Assembly: GCA_003151735.1 (NCBI GenBank)
Contig: PLYI01000120.1
Location: forward strand, 1-64,000
DNA: 64,000 nt
Reading direction: 5' to 3'
DNA from: Candidatus Bathyarchaeota archaeon
Lineage (GTDB): Archaea > Thermoproteota > Bathyarchaeia > Bathyarchaeales > Bathycorpusculaceae
The number at the start of each line of letters is the position of its first letter. The first letter of the stretch is position 1. Below are positions 1 through 8,280 of the stretch, piece after piece. The notes under the pieces are model-generated. The model did not search any database. It worked only from the letters and a program-made list of their open reading frames with translations, and had not been told where the DNA came from. Both the position numbers and the translations under genes were made by a program.

Positions 1-170
1 TTAAGGGCCAAAAGCTCGGTCGGCGTTTTATGGACCCATTCGCAGAAACGGTATAAATCAAACGCGCCGGCTTTCTTGGATTGGATCTTTGACAGCCACA
101 GTTTGACTTCTGGGATGTTTTCGGCCCAGGCATATGCGTTATCCACTTTGGTTCCGGTGTAATTGCTCAT
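1..170 (-). CDS. Possible tyrosine recombinase, N-terminal fragment (runs off window)
   Basis: Read on the minus strand from an ATG at 170, an open frame runs off the left edge, giving about 56 residues. The segment has the look of the helical SAM-like (core-binding) domain that opens archaeal tyrosine recombinases, with 'LYRFCEWVHKTPTELL' resembling the usual helix followed by a 'K-TP-E-L' turn. Its catalytic half would lie outside the window, so the assignment is tentative. A TATA-like box lies only about 20-25 nt ahead of the ATG, which fits a leaderless transcript. It is divergent from cobZ. It could equally be an unrelated small helical protein. Confidence 0.4.
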   Translation of the reverse strand, partial: MSNYTGTKVDNAYAWAENIPEVKLWLSKIQSKKAGAFDLYRFCEWVHKTPTELLAL

Positions 171-188
171 TTCGCGTTTCCTCATACA

Positions 189-196
189 CTATATAG
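189..196 (-). promoter_or_regulatory. TATA-like box for the integrase-like gene
   Basis: The palindromic 'CTATATAG' lies 19-26 nt upstream of the ATG at 170, the spacing expected when an archaeal transcript starts at or next to the start codon. Only the sequence and spacing support this. Confidence 0.4.
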
Positions 197-214
197 GGCG
201 AGTGGCTTATTAAA

Positions 215-229
215 TGTTACTTTGTAACA
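215..229. promoter_or_regulatory. Perfect 15-bp palindrome in the integrase-like/cobZ divergent region
   Basis: TGTTAC-ttt-GTAACA is a perfect inverted repeat with 6-bp arms, placed between the divergent integrase-like gene and cobZ, next to the TATA-like box. This is the size and position of an operator for a dimeric winged-helix regulator. No regulator can be named. Confidence 0.4.
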
Positions 230-302
230 GAACTTTATCATATAAGCATTACGATAACCAACGCCACACAACACTTAAAACAGTCACCATCATTAAAAAT
301 CA

Positions 303-797
303 ATGTTGAACCCCATGAAGAACCAAACCCCGCCCTTACTAACTTACCTTGAAAGCAAAGGCATTACTCTGCAGAACCTAATCGACTGCGCACTCGAAAT
401 GTACGTGCCCCACCCAGGCATAGAAACCGAGAAAAAAGCCACAGAAATGCTAAAGGAGGAACTTCTCGACATTCTCTCAGACGTTAATGTCTCCATGCTT
501 GAAGTAGCCGCATTTTCTCTCCAAGAACAAGCAGAAAAGGGACTAATTCCAGGATTGACACAAGAAAGGTTCAGGGGAAGACCTGGACCTGTCGCTGACG
601 AAATCTTGGGGTTAGCAATCGCCACTTACGTCGGCGGAACCAGAGGCGTCTTTGAGTATGTGCGCTTTGACCAAGCTAAACCTGGAATTCTAAAAAAGCT
701 GGGTTCCTTAACGAACGACGCAATAGGCGCTTTAGTTGCGGGTGCATCATCGAACGTTTATACGCGTGCTTTGAAGAGCGCGGGCACATCGCCGTAA
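303..797 (+). CDS. cobZ: Alpha-ribazole phosphatase CobZ (PgpA-like family)
   Basis: The 164-residue protein matches the archaeal CobZ type, which removes the phosphate from alpha-ribazole 5'-phosphate (or its adenosylcobalamin form) in the late cobamide pathway. The family is related to phosphatidylglycerophosphatase A. The diagnostic stretch is 'RFRGRPGPVADEILGLAIAT' near residue 90, followed by 'YVGGTRGVFEYVRFD'. Length is normal. Two ATGs lie close together (303 and 315) and no clear Shine-Dalgarno separates them, so the start could be four residues later. It is a single gene here, but cobS, cobY, the threonine-phosphate decarboxylase gene and cbiB all lie in the same window, which supports a cobamide role over a lipid phosphatase role. 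Confidence 0.75.
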   Translation: MLNPMKNQTPPLLTYLESKGITLQNLIDCALEMYVPHPGIETEKKATEMLKEELLDILSDVNVSMLEVAAFSLQEQAEKGLIPGLTQERFRGRPGPVADEILGLAIATYVGGTRGVFEYVRFDQAKPGILKKLGSLTNDAIGALVAGASSNVYTRALKSAGTSP

Positions 798-903
798 ACG
801 GCAAAATTTATTTTTTGGTGCAATTTTCAGACGTGCCGGCACCTGCCAGCTTTTACCATAAGATTATAATACTCTGCGTTGAGGATTTACCTGTTGGGCT
901 ACC

Positions 904-2061
904 ATGGTTCATACAAAGCTCTGCATTGTCACACACACCTTTCTACCGCATGTTGGCGGAATAGAAAAAGTGGTTAATGAACAAAGCAAGCGGCTGCGCA
1001 CAAGAAATTTTGAGCCCACAGTAGTTACCAACAGGATAGGCACACCCAAATACTACAAGGTTGACGGGGTACCTGTTGAATGCTATGAATCCCTCAACAC
1101 AGGGTTTAGGCTGGGAATTCCATATTCTATTCCAACTATACCCAGCTTCCCAACGTTTGTTAAGGCAGTAAAATCGAGCAAAATAATCCACGCCCACGGA
1201 CACCCGTACCTAACATCACTTATCGCAGCCAAACTCGCCAAATTCTACAGCAAACCGTTTGTGTTAACCCAGCATAACACCTTCATCGAATACAACAACA
1301 TCTTTGACCATGTCGAACGGTTAAACGATTTAGCCATCGGAAAACAGAACCTAAAAGCCGCAGACAAAATAATAGCGATTAGCGGCGCTACAAAAGAGTA
1401 CGTTCTAAGTTTAGGTGCCAAACCGAGCAAGGTTGAAGTCGCGTATAACGGCGTGGATTTGGAGCGGTTTCGACCTATCGATGGAAAACACGAGGAAATG
1501 CGAAAAAAGCTTGGCATATCCAAGAATGCCATCGTCGTCTTGACTGTGAGGCGGCTTGTATACAAGAACGGCGTTGACACACTACTAGATGCTGCCAACA
1601 TTGCGATCAAAAAGAATCCACGCATAGTTTTTTTGGCGGTTGGGAAGGGACCTGATTCTGACGGAGTCAAATTGAGGATTCAGCAGTTGGGAATTGAAGA
1701 TAATTTTAAGCTTGCAGGCTTTGTAAGTGACGAGGATTTACCGTTTTACTATAATGCCGCAGACCTGTTTGTGCTTCCTTCGAAATCTGGAGAAGGATTA
1801 CCTTTGGTTGCACTTGAAGCCATGGCATGCGCGCTACCAGTAATATCCACAGACGTTGGAGGAATACGAGAAATCCTGAAGGAGGATTACGGAAAACTGG
1901 TGCCACCCAACCAGCCAGAGTTGCTTGCAAAGGCAATTTTGGATTTTGCCGCGGTTGATTTTTCTTCACGCAAGAAAGAACTCCGCGCCATGATGGAGGA
2001 GAAGTTTAGTTGGGATGTGAACGTTGAAAGGCTTGTGGAAATATACGAAGAGCTTATTTAA
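904..2061 (+). CDS. Glycosyltransferase family 4 protein
   Basis: A 385-residue GT-B fold glycosyltransferase that should transfer a sugar from a nucleotide-sugar donor to a lipid-linked or protein glycan at the cytoplasmic face of the membrane. The N-terminal acceptor domain opens with 'HTFLPHVGGIEKV', and the C-terminal donor domain carries the E-x7-E-type region 'GEGLPLVALEAMACALPVIS' near residue 300. There are no membrane segments. It is followed after 45 bp by a GT2 gene and then a DUF1616-like membrane protein, suggesting one transcription unit for surface-glycan assembly. Substrate cannot be told from sequence. Confidence 0.85.
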   Translation: MVHTKLCIVTHTFLPHVGGIEKVVNEQSKRLRTRNFEPTVVTNRIGTPKYYKVDGVPVECYESLNTGFRLGIPYSIPTIPSFPTFVKAVKSSKIIHAHGHPYLTSLIAAKLAKFYSKPFVLTQHNTFIEYNNIFDHVERLNDLAIGKQNLKAADKIIAISGATKEYVLSLGAKPSKVEVAYNGVDLERFRPIDGKHEEMRKKLGISKNAIVVLTVRRLVYKNGVDTLLDAANIAIKKNPRIVFLAVGKGPDSDGVKLRIQQLGIEDNFKLAGFVSDEDLPFYYNAADLFVLPSKSGEGLPLVALEAMACALPVISTDVGGIREILKEDYGKLVPPNQPELLAKAILDFAAVDFSSRKKELRAMMEEKFSWDVNVERLVEIYEELI

Positions 2062-2106
2062 CTATGTAACGGAAACATATTAGCCCTTTGAAATGGAAGT
2101 TAACTG

Positions 2107-2841
2107 ATGACGTCAAAAGTTGAAATGGTCTCTGTTGTCATTCCGACACTCAACGAAGCAGGAAACATCCTAGAAGCTGTCTCTACTATTCATAATGACT
2201 TGTCTTATCCAAAAGAAATCATTGTTGTTGATGGCAACTCTACAGATGGGACTAAAGAAATCGTTCAGGGGTTAGATTACTGCAGACTCATCGTTGAACC
2301 CCGACGCGGCTATGGTTTAGCACTCATGACTGGAATGAAAAATGCCAAAGGCAACATCATCGTGATGGTTGACGGCGACGGAACCTATGAGGTGCGCCAC
2401 ATCAACCGTATGATTACAAAGATGATTGAGAAAGACGTAGACATGGTTTTAGCGACACGCATGTATGACCCCAACAAAGCCATGGGCATCATGAACTTTC
2501 TCGGTAACAAAGTCATCACAACCTTCTACGATTTCTTCTATGCCCAGTTCCTAAGCGACACCCAATCAGGTTTCCGCGCCATATCCCACCAAGCCATCGA
2601 CAACGTGGAGCTCAAGGCAAGTGACATGGCATATGCAACGGAGATGCTCATGCAATTCGCCAAAGAAGGATACACCATGCTTGAGGTTCCCACAACCTAC
2701 AAATCACGAAAATATGGCAGGCCGAAGCTGAGAAGATTTAAGTCAGGAATAGAGATATTTACGACTATGGTCAGGGGGATTCTGGATGCGGATACGATTA
2801 GAAAGTGCCAAGAGAATTGGAAGAAAAATCGGTTTAAATGA
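2107..2841 (+). CDS. Family 2 glycosyltransferase, dolichyl-phosphate sugar synthase type
   Basis: A 244-residue GT-A enzyme resembling dolichol-phosphate mannose/glucose synthases (AglD/AglJ/DPM1 group), which load a sugar onto the polyprenyl phosphate carrier used in archaeal N-glycosylation. Visible motifs are 'SVVIPTLNEAGN' at the N-terminus, 'VVDGNSTDGT' near residue 40 and the metal-binding 'VDGDGTY' near residue 88. No C-terminal membrane helices are present, so it is the short soluble form. The following DUF1616-like gene overlaps its 3' end by 56 bp in another frame. The sugar is unknown. Confidence 0.8.
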   Translation: MTSKVEMVSVVIPTLNEAGNILEAVSTIHNDLSYPKEIIVVDGNSTDGTKEIVQGLDYCRLIVEPRRGYGLALMTGMKNAKGNIIVMVDGDGTYEVRHINRMITKMIEKDVDMVLATRMYDPNKAMGIMNFLGNKVITTFYDFFYAQFLSDTQSGFRAISHQAIDNVELKASDMAYATEMLMQFAKEGYTMLEVPTTYKSRKYGRPKLRRFKSGIEIFTTMVRGILDADTIRKCQENWKKNRFK

Positions 2842-3313
2842 AGATAAAGGATACGCGGTCGCGATTTTTCTTGCTTTAATTATCGTTTCCGCCACAGTCA
2901 TAGGCTACTATGTTGTGCTTAGGCCACAAGCGGAACCCTACAATACAATCTACTTGCTTGACGCCAACAAAAAAGCAGTTGATTACCCAGAAACTTTAGT
3001 CGCTAACCAAAACAGCACTTTTAATGTGTATGTTACCATTGAAAACCATATGGCAACAAGCGCTAGCTATTTTGTTCAGGTAAAAATCGTAAACAACCTT
3101 CCAGCTACCTTCCCAGTTGACGCCCAACCAAGCCAAGTCATAGATATGGGCACCATAAACAACGATGGAAAACCAGTCCAGCAAACAGCAACCGTCACCC
3201 AAAACACGCCTGGAAGCTACTCCGTAGTTTTCGAGCTCTACAGAAACAACGGCGACGGCGCCCTCGTATTCACCCAAAACTACTGCGTCCTAAACATCCA
3301 AGTAACAAACTAA
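2786..3313 (+). CDS. DUF1616-like membrane-anchored exoprotein
   Basis: A 175-residue protein with one N-terminal transmembrane helix (about residues 25-45, 'AVAIFLALIIVSATVIGYYV') and an external beta-rich domain resembling the DUF1616/CARDB-type domain of archaeal envelope proteins. The only start in this frame is the ATG at 2786, inside the preceding glycosyltransferase gene, so the two genes overlap by 56 bp and are probably translationally coupled. Proteins of this type often sit beside dolichyl-phosphate glycosyltransferases, which suggests a part in surface glycosylation. The function of the domain is unknown. Confidence 0.65.
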   Translation: MRIRLESAKRIGRKIGLNEDKGYAVAIFLALIIVSATVIGYYVVLRPQAEPYNTIYLLDANKKAVDYPETLVANQNSTFNVYVTIENHMATSASYFVQVKIVNNLPATFPVDAQPSQVIDMGTINNDGKPVQQTATVTQNTPGSYSVVFELYRNNGDGALVFTQNYCVLNIQVTN

Positions 3314-3333
3314 ACTTTTTAGTTAACTCATAA

Positions 3334-3492
3334 AACCCTAAGCGTGGTAGGTCTGTATTTGCGTTTTCAATTGGTATTAGGATGTTGAAATTTTGTGCTT
3401 TAAATAATGGGAGGAGAGGTCTCTGAGAGCAACAGTTTTGCTCTGGTTTTGTGTTGTTCTTTTTGCGGAACACTCCATTCCTATGGGAGAGT
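3334..3492 (+). repeat. Dispersed short element, copy A
   Basis: The region between the DUF1616-like gene and the next secreted-protein gene resembles two other intergenic places in this window. Its left part ('AGGTCTGTATTTGCGTTTTC') matches 22203-22280 and the reverse strand of 51591-51712. Its right part ('TTCTTTTTGCGGAACA' then 'ATTCCT-TGGGAGAG') matches the 51591-51712 copy. The half-palindrome GGAACA...ATTCC lies about 50 nt ahead of the next ATG. It may be a decayed mobile element or a conserved regulatory leader. Confidence 0.5.
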
Positions 3493-3529
3493 AATATTAC
3501 ACTTCTTAGAATGATAATCTTGACCAGCG

Positions 3530-4159
3530 ATGAAGAAACAAAACCTTGCGCTCACCGTTCTCGTGGCGACACTGTTTTTGTCAATAGCCCAAGTCCAATT
3601 TAACTCGCAGATTGCCTTAGCCCAATCAACACCAACAAACCCCAGCCAAAACAGCCCCGCCTCAACTCTTACGCCCGAGCAAATGCAAATGCTACGCTCG
3701 CTCCAAGCAGCGTTCGATGCGGATAAACCTGAAATATTGCGGGAAATAATGGCCTATGCAAATGACCCCAACAGATCCCCACCTCAATCGTCAATCCTCT
3801 CCATAGCTCAAAACCAAACCTTCAGCTTAGGCGACAACATTACCTTATGCTTTACAGTTAACCAACCCTCAAACTACTCATACAGCATTAACAACCAAGA
3901 AAAAATAACAATCGCAGGCAACACAACCCTAACGGGACTGTCTGCGGGCAATCAAAGCTTAATTATTTACGCTCAAAATGCCGCTGGAAAAGTAGGCAGC
4001 TCACAGCCTGTAAACTTCACAGTCACACAACCGATACAGCTAGAAGCTAACCTGCCTAATGACACACCCGTTACGCTTATTGACACAGCTGCAGGAGCTT
4101 GCTTAGCAACGGTCTTGGGATTAACCGTTGCAGCGTATTGCTGGAGGCGCAAAAAATGA
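3530..4159 (+). CDS. Secreted Ig-like protein with C-terminal membrane anchor
   Basis: A 209-residue exported protein. It begins with a signal peptide ('LALTVLVATLFLSIAQVQ'), has a Ser/Thr/Pro/Gln-rich stretch at about residues 30-50, an Ig-like beta domain near residues 95-165 containing 'NTTLTGLSAGNQSLIIYAQN', and ends in a hydrophobic helix plus a basic 'CWRRKK' tail, the usual archaeal cell-surface anchor. The Ig-like repeat resembles that of the frameshifted gene at 50691-51555. Its TGA overlaps the ATG of the next gene. No enzyme motif is visible; an envelope or adhesin role is inferred. Confidence 0.7.
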   Translation: MKKQNLALTVLVATLFLSIAQVQFNSQIALAQSTPTNPSQNSPASTLTPEQMQMLRSLQAAFDADKPEILREIMAYANDPNRSPPQSSILSIAQNQTFSLGDNITLCFTVNQPSNYSYSINNQEKITIAGNTTLTGLSAGNQSLIIYAQNAAGKVGSSQPVNFTVTQPIQLEANLPNDTPVTLIDTAAGACLATVLGLTVAAYCWRRKK

Positions 4160-4845
4160 AGCATCCAAAACTCCTAATTTCTCCAGCAGTAATCGCTTTG
4201 CTGTCTGGCTTAATCTTAGCTGCCGCCTACAACAATTTCGCCAATGTTTTCCAACCCAATGCATCAGAACAAACTCCCCAGCCGCCCCAACTCCAAGTTT
4301 TCTCTCCCCAAGATAACGGTACATACCAAACAGCCAATGTTCCGCTCAACATCACGGCAAACAACTCAACCACAAAAATCACCTACAGTTTAGACGGGAT
4401 CGAAAATATTACTTTTAATGAAAATGCAACTCCCACATCAAGTCTGCTTGATGGAGTTCACAACATGACAGTTTATGGTTTTGACAGCGAAGGCAAACTA
4501 GGCGACTCCAAAAACGTAACATTTACTGTGCAGATTCCTTATCCATCTGGCGGAAAACTAACGATGCAGCAGGTGCAGGAAATTGCCAGCTACTTTGAAT
4601 CCAACGGTTTCACTCTTAGAGTTTTTGATTCCACCAAGCCTCAGTGGTCGCTTCACTGGGATGCTGGATTGAACTCTGGAGTTGAACAGTTAGAAACAAA
4701 AGAAGCGTTGGCTACCTTTGCTGCCGCACATGGAATAACTGAACTCCGCGAATTCATCGAACCACCAAGCGTATCATTCAACGCATACGTTTATAACAAC
4801 TCACCGCTGCCTGTAATCTACACGTTTTCTGTCACAACAAGTTAG
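4156..4845 (+). CDS. Secreted or membrane-anchored Ig-like protein
   Basis: The ORF track begins at 4099, but the ATG at 4156 overlaps the previous gene's stop (ATGA) and is followed directly by a signal-anchor sequence ('LISPAVIALLSGLILAAAY'), so I place the start there (229 residues). Residues about 45-125 form an Ig-like domain of the 'ITYSLDGIENITF' type also seen in neighbouring exoproteins; the C-terminal 100 residues match nothing I recognise. It is an apparent two-gene operon with the preceding Ig-like protein. A structural or binding role outside the cell is inferred. Confidence 0.65.
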   Translation: MKHPKLLISPAVIALLSGLILAAAYNNFANVFQPNASEQTPQPPQLQVFSPQDNGTYQTANVPLNITANNSTTKITYSLDGIENITFNENATPTSSLLDGVHNMTVYGFDSEGKLGDSKNVTFTVQIPYPSGGKLTMQQVQEIASYFESNGFTLRVFDSTKPQWSLHWDAGLNSGVEQLETKEALATFAAAHGITELREFIEPPSVSFNAYVYNNSPLPVIYTFSVTTS

Positions 4846-4950
4846 CTTATTTTTTTAAGCCTATTTTTAGACTAAGGTTAGAGGATAATTGGCAACGCGG
4901 AAAAAGGCTTTTTTATTGTTTTTTAGGGCTTAAATTCCAATTCCAGCAGA

Positions 4951-6426
4951 TTAGGCTTTTTTGTGTCTTTCAGCGTATGCTTTCTCAATCGCAACGCGGT
5001 GGACGTTGTTGTAGGCGCAGAACGGAATTATTTTTAGGTCAGGCGTTATGTAGTGGACGACGCATCGGCGTACGCGGTTGACGTCGAAGTTATAAGAGTC
5101 CATGAACGCCATGCAGCCCAGCAAAAAGATTCTTCTGCGGATTTTGCCCAGCGACTGATAAGATGGCGAGAGGTGCATGCGCATAATAGAGGTCATTAGG
5201 GTTGGCATGCCGACTTCTTTGGTGACCAGTAACATGTCCATCGACAGCATTGAAGCCATGAATAGCGATGAGAGCAATGAGAATTTGCCTTTGGACTCTG
5301 CGTTTTCGGCGGTTTTGCGGATGCTGTTGAAGAAGCGGTCAAAGTTTACGAAGCGGTTGATCGGGAACATTTTGCCGCTTTTAGAAACGTAAACCCAGTT
5401 GACTATGCCGCACTGGGGGCTGCAGGAGAAAAGCGGCCAAGGTTTCTGCATAAATTTACGCATTATCTTAATGGGCGAAGTCATAACTGACATCGGATAC
5501 AAATCAGTGGTTTTTATTTCGCCGCCTGTTTGTTTTTCAACGTCCTCGGCAAAGCTCCATTCCCGGAAGTTTTCGCGGAACGGGTTTTCGGTGGCTCTAC
5601 CGGTGAAGGCGATTGGCTGGAAAATCAATCCTCGAACGATGTCAGTGTTTCGGGCGGCGAAGCGGATCATGTCGCCAACTTCGGTGTCGTTAAGGCTTTT
5701 CATAAGGGTGTTTACAAGGATGATTTCCATGTCGTATTTGCGGCAAACCTCAATAGCCTTAAGTTTAATGTTTAAGAGCTCGCGTCCCCTAACTTTTTTG
5801 TTGAATTCTTCGTGGAAACTGTCAAACGACAAATAAACAATGTTTAAGCCGCTGTCCTTTAGCCTCTTTGCGAGCCCTGGGGTGTCAACTAAATGTGTGC
5901 CATTGGTTGCCAAGATAGTCATGAACTTTAGTTTATGGGCAACAGCGATGATTTCAGGCATATCTTCCCGTTCGAGCGGTTCTCCACCTGAGAAGAGAAT
6001 TGCCGGGGGTTTAGGGTTAGCGTTGCTTGCGAACTCCAGCATTTTCACGAGGGCTTCTTTGGTGGGTTCATAATCTGCTTCTTGCTGGGGAAAAGTTGAG
6101 AAGCACACTGCACATTTGAAGTTGCAGCGTTTGGTTACGTCGATTACGCCTATGACTGTACCTGAAGCGTGGGTGGTGCAGGTTTCGCATTTGTAGGGGC
6201 AACCGTCGGGGTTTTTGGGTGCGTTGAGGTCGCCAAGGTACTGGAACTGATCGTATTTTTGCATGTGGTTGTAGATTGGGACGCTTTGCCAGTGGGTGGC
6301 TTTGAATTCGCCGTGTTCGGGGCATTGCTTTGTGATTTGGATTTTTCCGTTGGCTTGTGATAGTTGGGCGTCAATTTTTTTTTGGCATTCGGGGCAAATG
6401 CTTTTGGTTTCGCTTATATTAGCCAC
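4951..6426 (-). CDS. Radical SAM protein of the tetraether lipid synthase (Tes/MJ0619) family
   Basis: A 491-residue radical SAM enzyme with the layout of the Tes/MJ0619 family: an N-terminal CxxC...C module (C11, C14, C35, 'CPEHGEF'), an extra cluster motif 'CPYKCETCTTH' (C76, C80, C83), and the radical SAM motif 'CNFKCAVCF' (C101, C105, C108), then 'FSGGEPL'. Tes joins the phytanyl chains of two archaeol-type lipids to make tetraethers; another reported activity of the family is methylation in methanopterin synthesis. Here it overlaps the prenyltransferase gene by 13 bp, favouring a lipid role. The start is a GTG preceded immediately by a GGAGG run, so the exact start is uncertain. Family assignment is firm; the precise reaction is inference. 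Confidence 0.65.
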   Translation of the reverse strand: MANISETKSICPECQKKIDAQLSQANGKIQITKQCPEHGEFKATHWQSVPIYNHMQKYDQFQYLGDLNAPKNPDGCPYKCETCTTHASGTVIGVIDVTKRCNFKCAVCFSTFPQQEADYEPTKEALVKMLEFASNANPKPPAILFSGGEPLEREDMPEIIAVAHKLKFMTILATNGTHLVDTPGLAKRLKDSGLNIVYLSFDSFHEEFNKKVRGRELLNIKLKAIEVCRKYDMEIILVNTLMKSLNDTEVGDMIRFAARNTDIVRGLIFQPIAFTGRATENPFRENFREWSFAEDVEKQTGGEIKTTDLYPMSVMTSPIKIMRKFMQKPWPLFSCSPQCGIVNWVYVSKSGKMFPINRFVNFDRFFNSIRKTAENAESKGKFSLLSSLFMASMLSMDMLLVTKEVGMPTLMTSIMRMHLSPSYQSLGKIRRRIFLLGCMAFMDSYNFDVNRVRRCVVHYITPDLKIIPFCAYNNVHRVAIEKAYAERHKKA

Positions 6427-7301
6427 CCTCCAAGCACTGCCTCAACTATCAAGGCTAAGGGAAGCAAAATCATCGTCATAGTTACTAAGCGTTCATACTT
6501 GCGTATGTTCTGGATTGTTGAACCTGACGTTATCAAACGAACTGAAGAGTAGATTAACAGAACACTCCACAGCAAAATAAGAGGCAAATAGTAAACGGTA
6601 AAGTGCCCCGCGAAAAATGGAATAGCGGGAAGAGGAGCAAGCAAACCTGTCAACAAGAAGAATATGGCGCCGACCTTGGCTGCGCTGACACTGCCGATTT
6701 TCTGCGGCAACGTTGGGTACCCAACTTTTGAGTCGCCATCTAAACTTAGGATATCGCGAAGGACGTTTCCACCGATGGTGCCGAAAGCTATTGGATAAAG
6801 AGTCAGCGAGATGATGCTTAGATTGTTGGTAACTGTTGCTTCACCAAACATGAAAGCGGTACCGGTTAAAACCCCAACTAAAACATTGGCGACAAAACCT
6901 GATTTGCGCTTGACCATATAAGAGTAAACTAAAAGCAAAAGCGAATCAACCGCGATTATCGCGAAGCTAAGCCAGTTGATGAAAGCAGCCATAACCAATC
7001 CTATTGCGAAGAGCACGCCTGAAACCGCCACAACCTGCTTAAGCGACAAAGCACCCGAAGGTATCGGGCGTTTTGGCTTGATTACTGCATCGCTTTCTCT
7101 ATCGAAGTAATCATTTATCGCAAAACCCGCCGAAGTAATAAATGCCATCGAGAAGAAAATCAACAAAATCATTTGCAAGCTCATATTAAGCGGGGCTTTT
7201 GTAATGGCGAAAGCCGTTAGTAGAGAGAGTCCTCCAGTCATCAGCCAGTAGGGAAGCCGCATCAAAGCAACTAAGGCTCTAGCTGACCCGGGAGCATTCA
7301 T
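6414..7301 (-). CDS. UbiA-family prenyltransferase, probable digeranylgeranylglyceryl phosphate synthase
   Basis: A 295-residue integral membrane prenyltransferase with about eight hydrophobic helices. The first Asp-rich motif is 'NDYFDRESD' (residues 63-71) and the second is 'RDILSLDGDSKVG' (near residue 190); these bind the Mg-prenyl diphosphate. In archaea this family adds the second geranylgeranyl chain to geranylgeranylglyceryl phosphate, a core step of ether-lipid synthesis. Its ATG overlaps the epimerase stop codon and its end overlaps the Tes-like gene, so all three should be co-translated. A menaquinone-type UbiA is an alternative, less likely in this setting. Confidence 0.8.
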   Translation of the reverse strand: MNAPGSARALVALMRLPYWLMTGGLSLLTAFAITKAPLNMSLQMILLIFFSMAFITSAGFAINDYFDRESDAVIKPKRPIPSGALSLKQVVAVSGVLFAIGLVMAAFINWLSFAIIAVDSLLLLVYSYMVKRKSGFVANVLVGVLTGTAFMFGEATVTNNLSIISLTLYPIAFGTIGGNVLRDILSLDGDSKVGYPTLPQKIGSVSAAKVGAIFFLLTGLLAPLPAIPFFAGHFTVYYLPLILLWSVLLIYSSVRLITSGSTIQNIRKYERLVTMTMILLPLALIVEAVLGGWLI

Positions 7302-8242
7302 TTCTTAATTTTCCTGTCAGCGATGACTTCTTTGATGCTTTCTTCCAACGTTACTTTAGGTGTCCAGTTGAGTTCTTTTTTGGCTTTGGTAATATCGAAC
7401 CAGATTTTGGTTACGTCGCCTTGCCAAGAAACGCCTGTGGTTGTTATCACGGTTTTATCTTGCAGATTGAGGATTGTAAGTATCAACTGCGATAGGTCTA
7501 TTATGGATGTGGTTTTACCTAGCCCCAAGTTATAGACTTGACCGTTAACATAATCTTCTGAACCCACCTTAACCAAGGCTTCCACCACATCAGAAACATG
7601 TACAAAATCGCGGCATTGCTTGCCAGTTCCGATGATTTCAAGTTTATTTGGGTTCTTGGCTAGTTTATCAAGGAAGTCATGGATAACGCCGTGGCATCGC
7701 AGGCCGTAAACGTTGGCGAACCGTGTAATTACTATGTCTAAGCCGTATTGTTCACGGTACATTTGGCAGTATTCTTCGCCTACCACTTTGGATAAGCCGT
7801 AGCATGAGAACGGGTGAAAGCCATATGATTCGGGAGTTGGAAACACTGTTGGGTTGCCGTAAACTGCGGCGCTGGAGGCAAAAACTACTTTTGCATCATC
7901 TTTTCGGGCTTTTTCTAAAACACACAATGTTCCTTTAGCGTTAGTCTCAAAATCAACCAGAGGGTTCTCCATAGAGTAACCGACGACAACTTGTGCTGCC
8001 AAATGGTAGATTAAATCACTCCTCGGTAAGCCGCATAGGGTTTTGACGTCCAGTATGTCGCCTCTTACGAATTTGGCTATGGACACATCTTTTACGTTTT
8101 TCATCAGGCCGCTTGACAGGTTATCATAAATCGTTAAATCATCAGTTAACTGTGACAGTTTACTGCATAGGTGATAGCCTATGAAGCCTGCTCCACCAGT
8201 AACTAACACTTTTTTCCCTTTCAATTCAGCCCCCCAGATCAC
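7298..8242 (-). CDS. NAD-dependent sugar epimerase/dehydratase
   Basis: A 314-residue short-chain dehydrogenase of the extended type, like UDP-glucose 4-epimerase. It has the NAD-binding 'VTGGAGFIGYHLC' at residues 14-26 and the catalytic Y-x3-K in 'SCYGLSK' near residue 147. It should interconvert nucleotide sugars for glycans or glycolipid head groups. It is the first gene of an overlapping operon with the prenyltransferase and the Tes-like enzyme, hinting at a lipid sugar head group. The tracked start is a GTG; a TTG six codons later (8224) has a G-rich run just upstream and leads straight into 'KGKKVLVTGG', so it may be the true start. Confidence 0.8.
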   Translation of the reverse strand: MIWGAELKGKKVLVTGGAGFIGYHLCSKLSQLTDDLTIYDNLSSGLMKNVKDVSIAKFVRGDILDVKTLCGLPRSDLIYHLAAQVVVGYSMENPLVDFETNAKGTLCVLEKARKDDAKVVFASSAAVYGNPTVFPTPESYGFHPFSCYGLSKVVGEEYCQMYREQYGLDIVITRFANVYGLRCHGVIHDFLDKLAKNPNKLEIIGTGKQCRDFVHVSDVVEALVKVGSEDYVNGQVYNLGLGKTTSIIDLSQLILTILNLQDKTVITTTGVSWQGDVTKIWFDITKAKKELNWTPKVTLEESIKEVIADRKIKK

Positions 8243-8280
8243 GATAAAGCCTATATGCTCTTTAGTAAGTTTGTAGGTAT

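Noticed and set aside
5177-6073. Several plus-strand ORFs opposite the Tes-like gene
   Set aside because: Shadow frames of a well-supported radical SAM gene.
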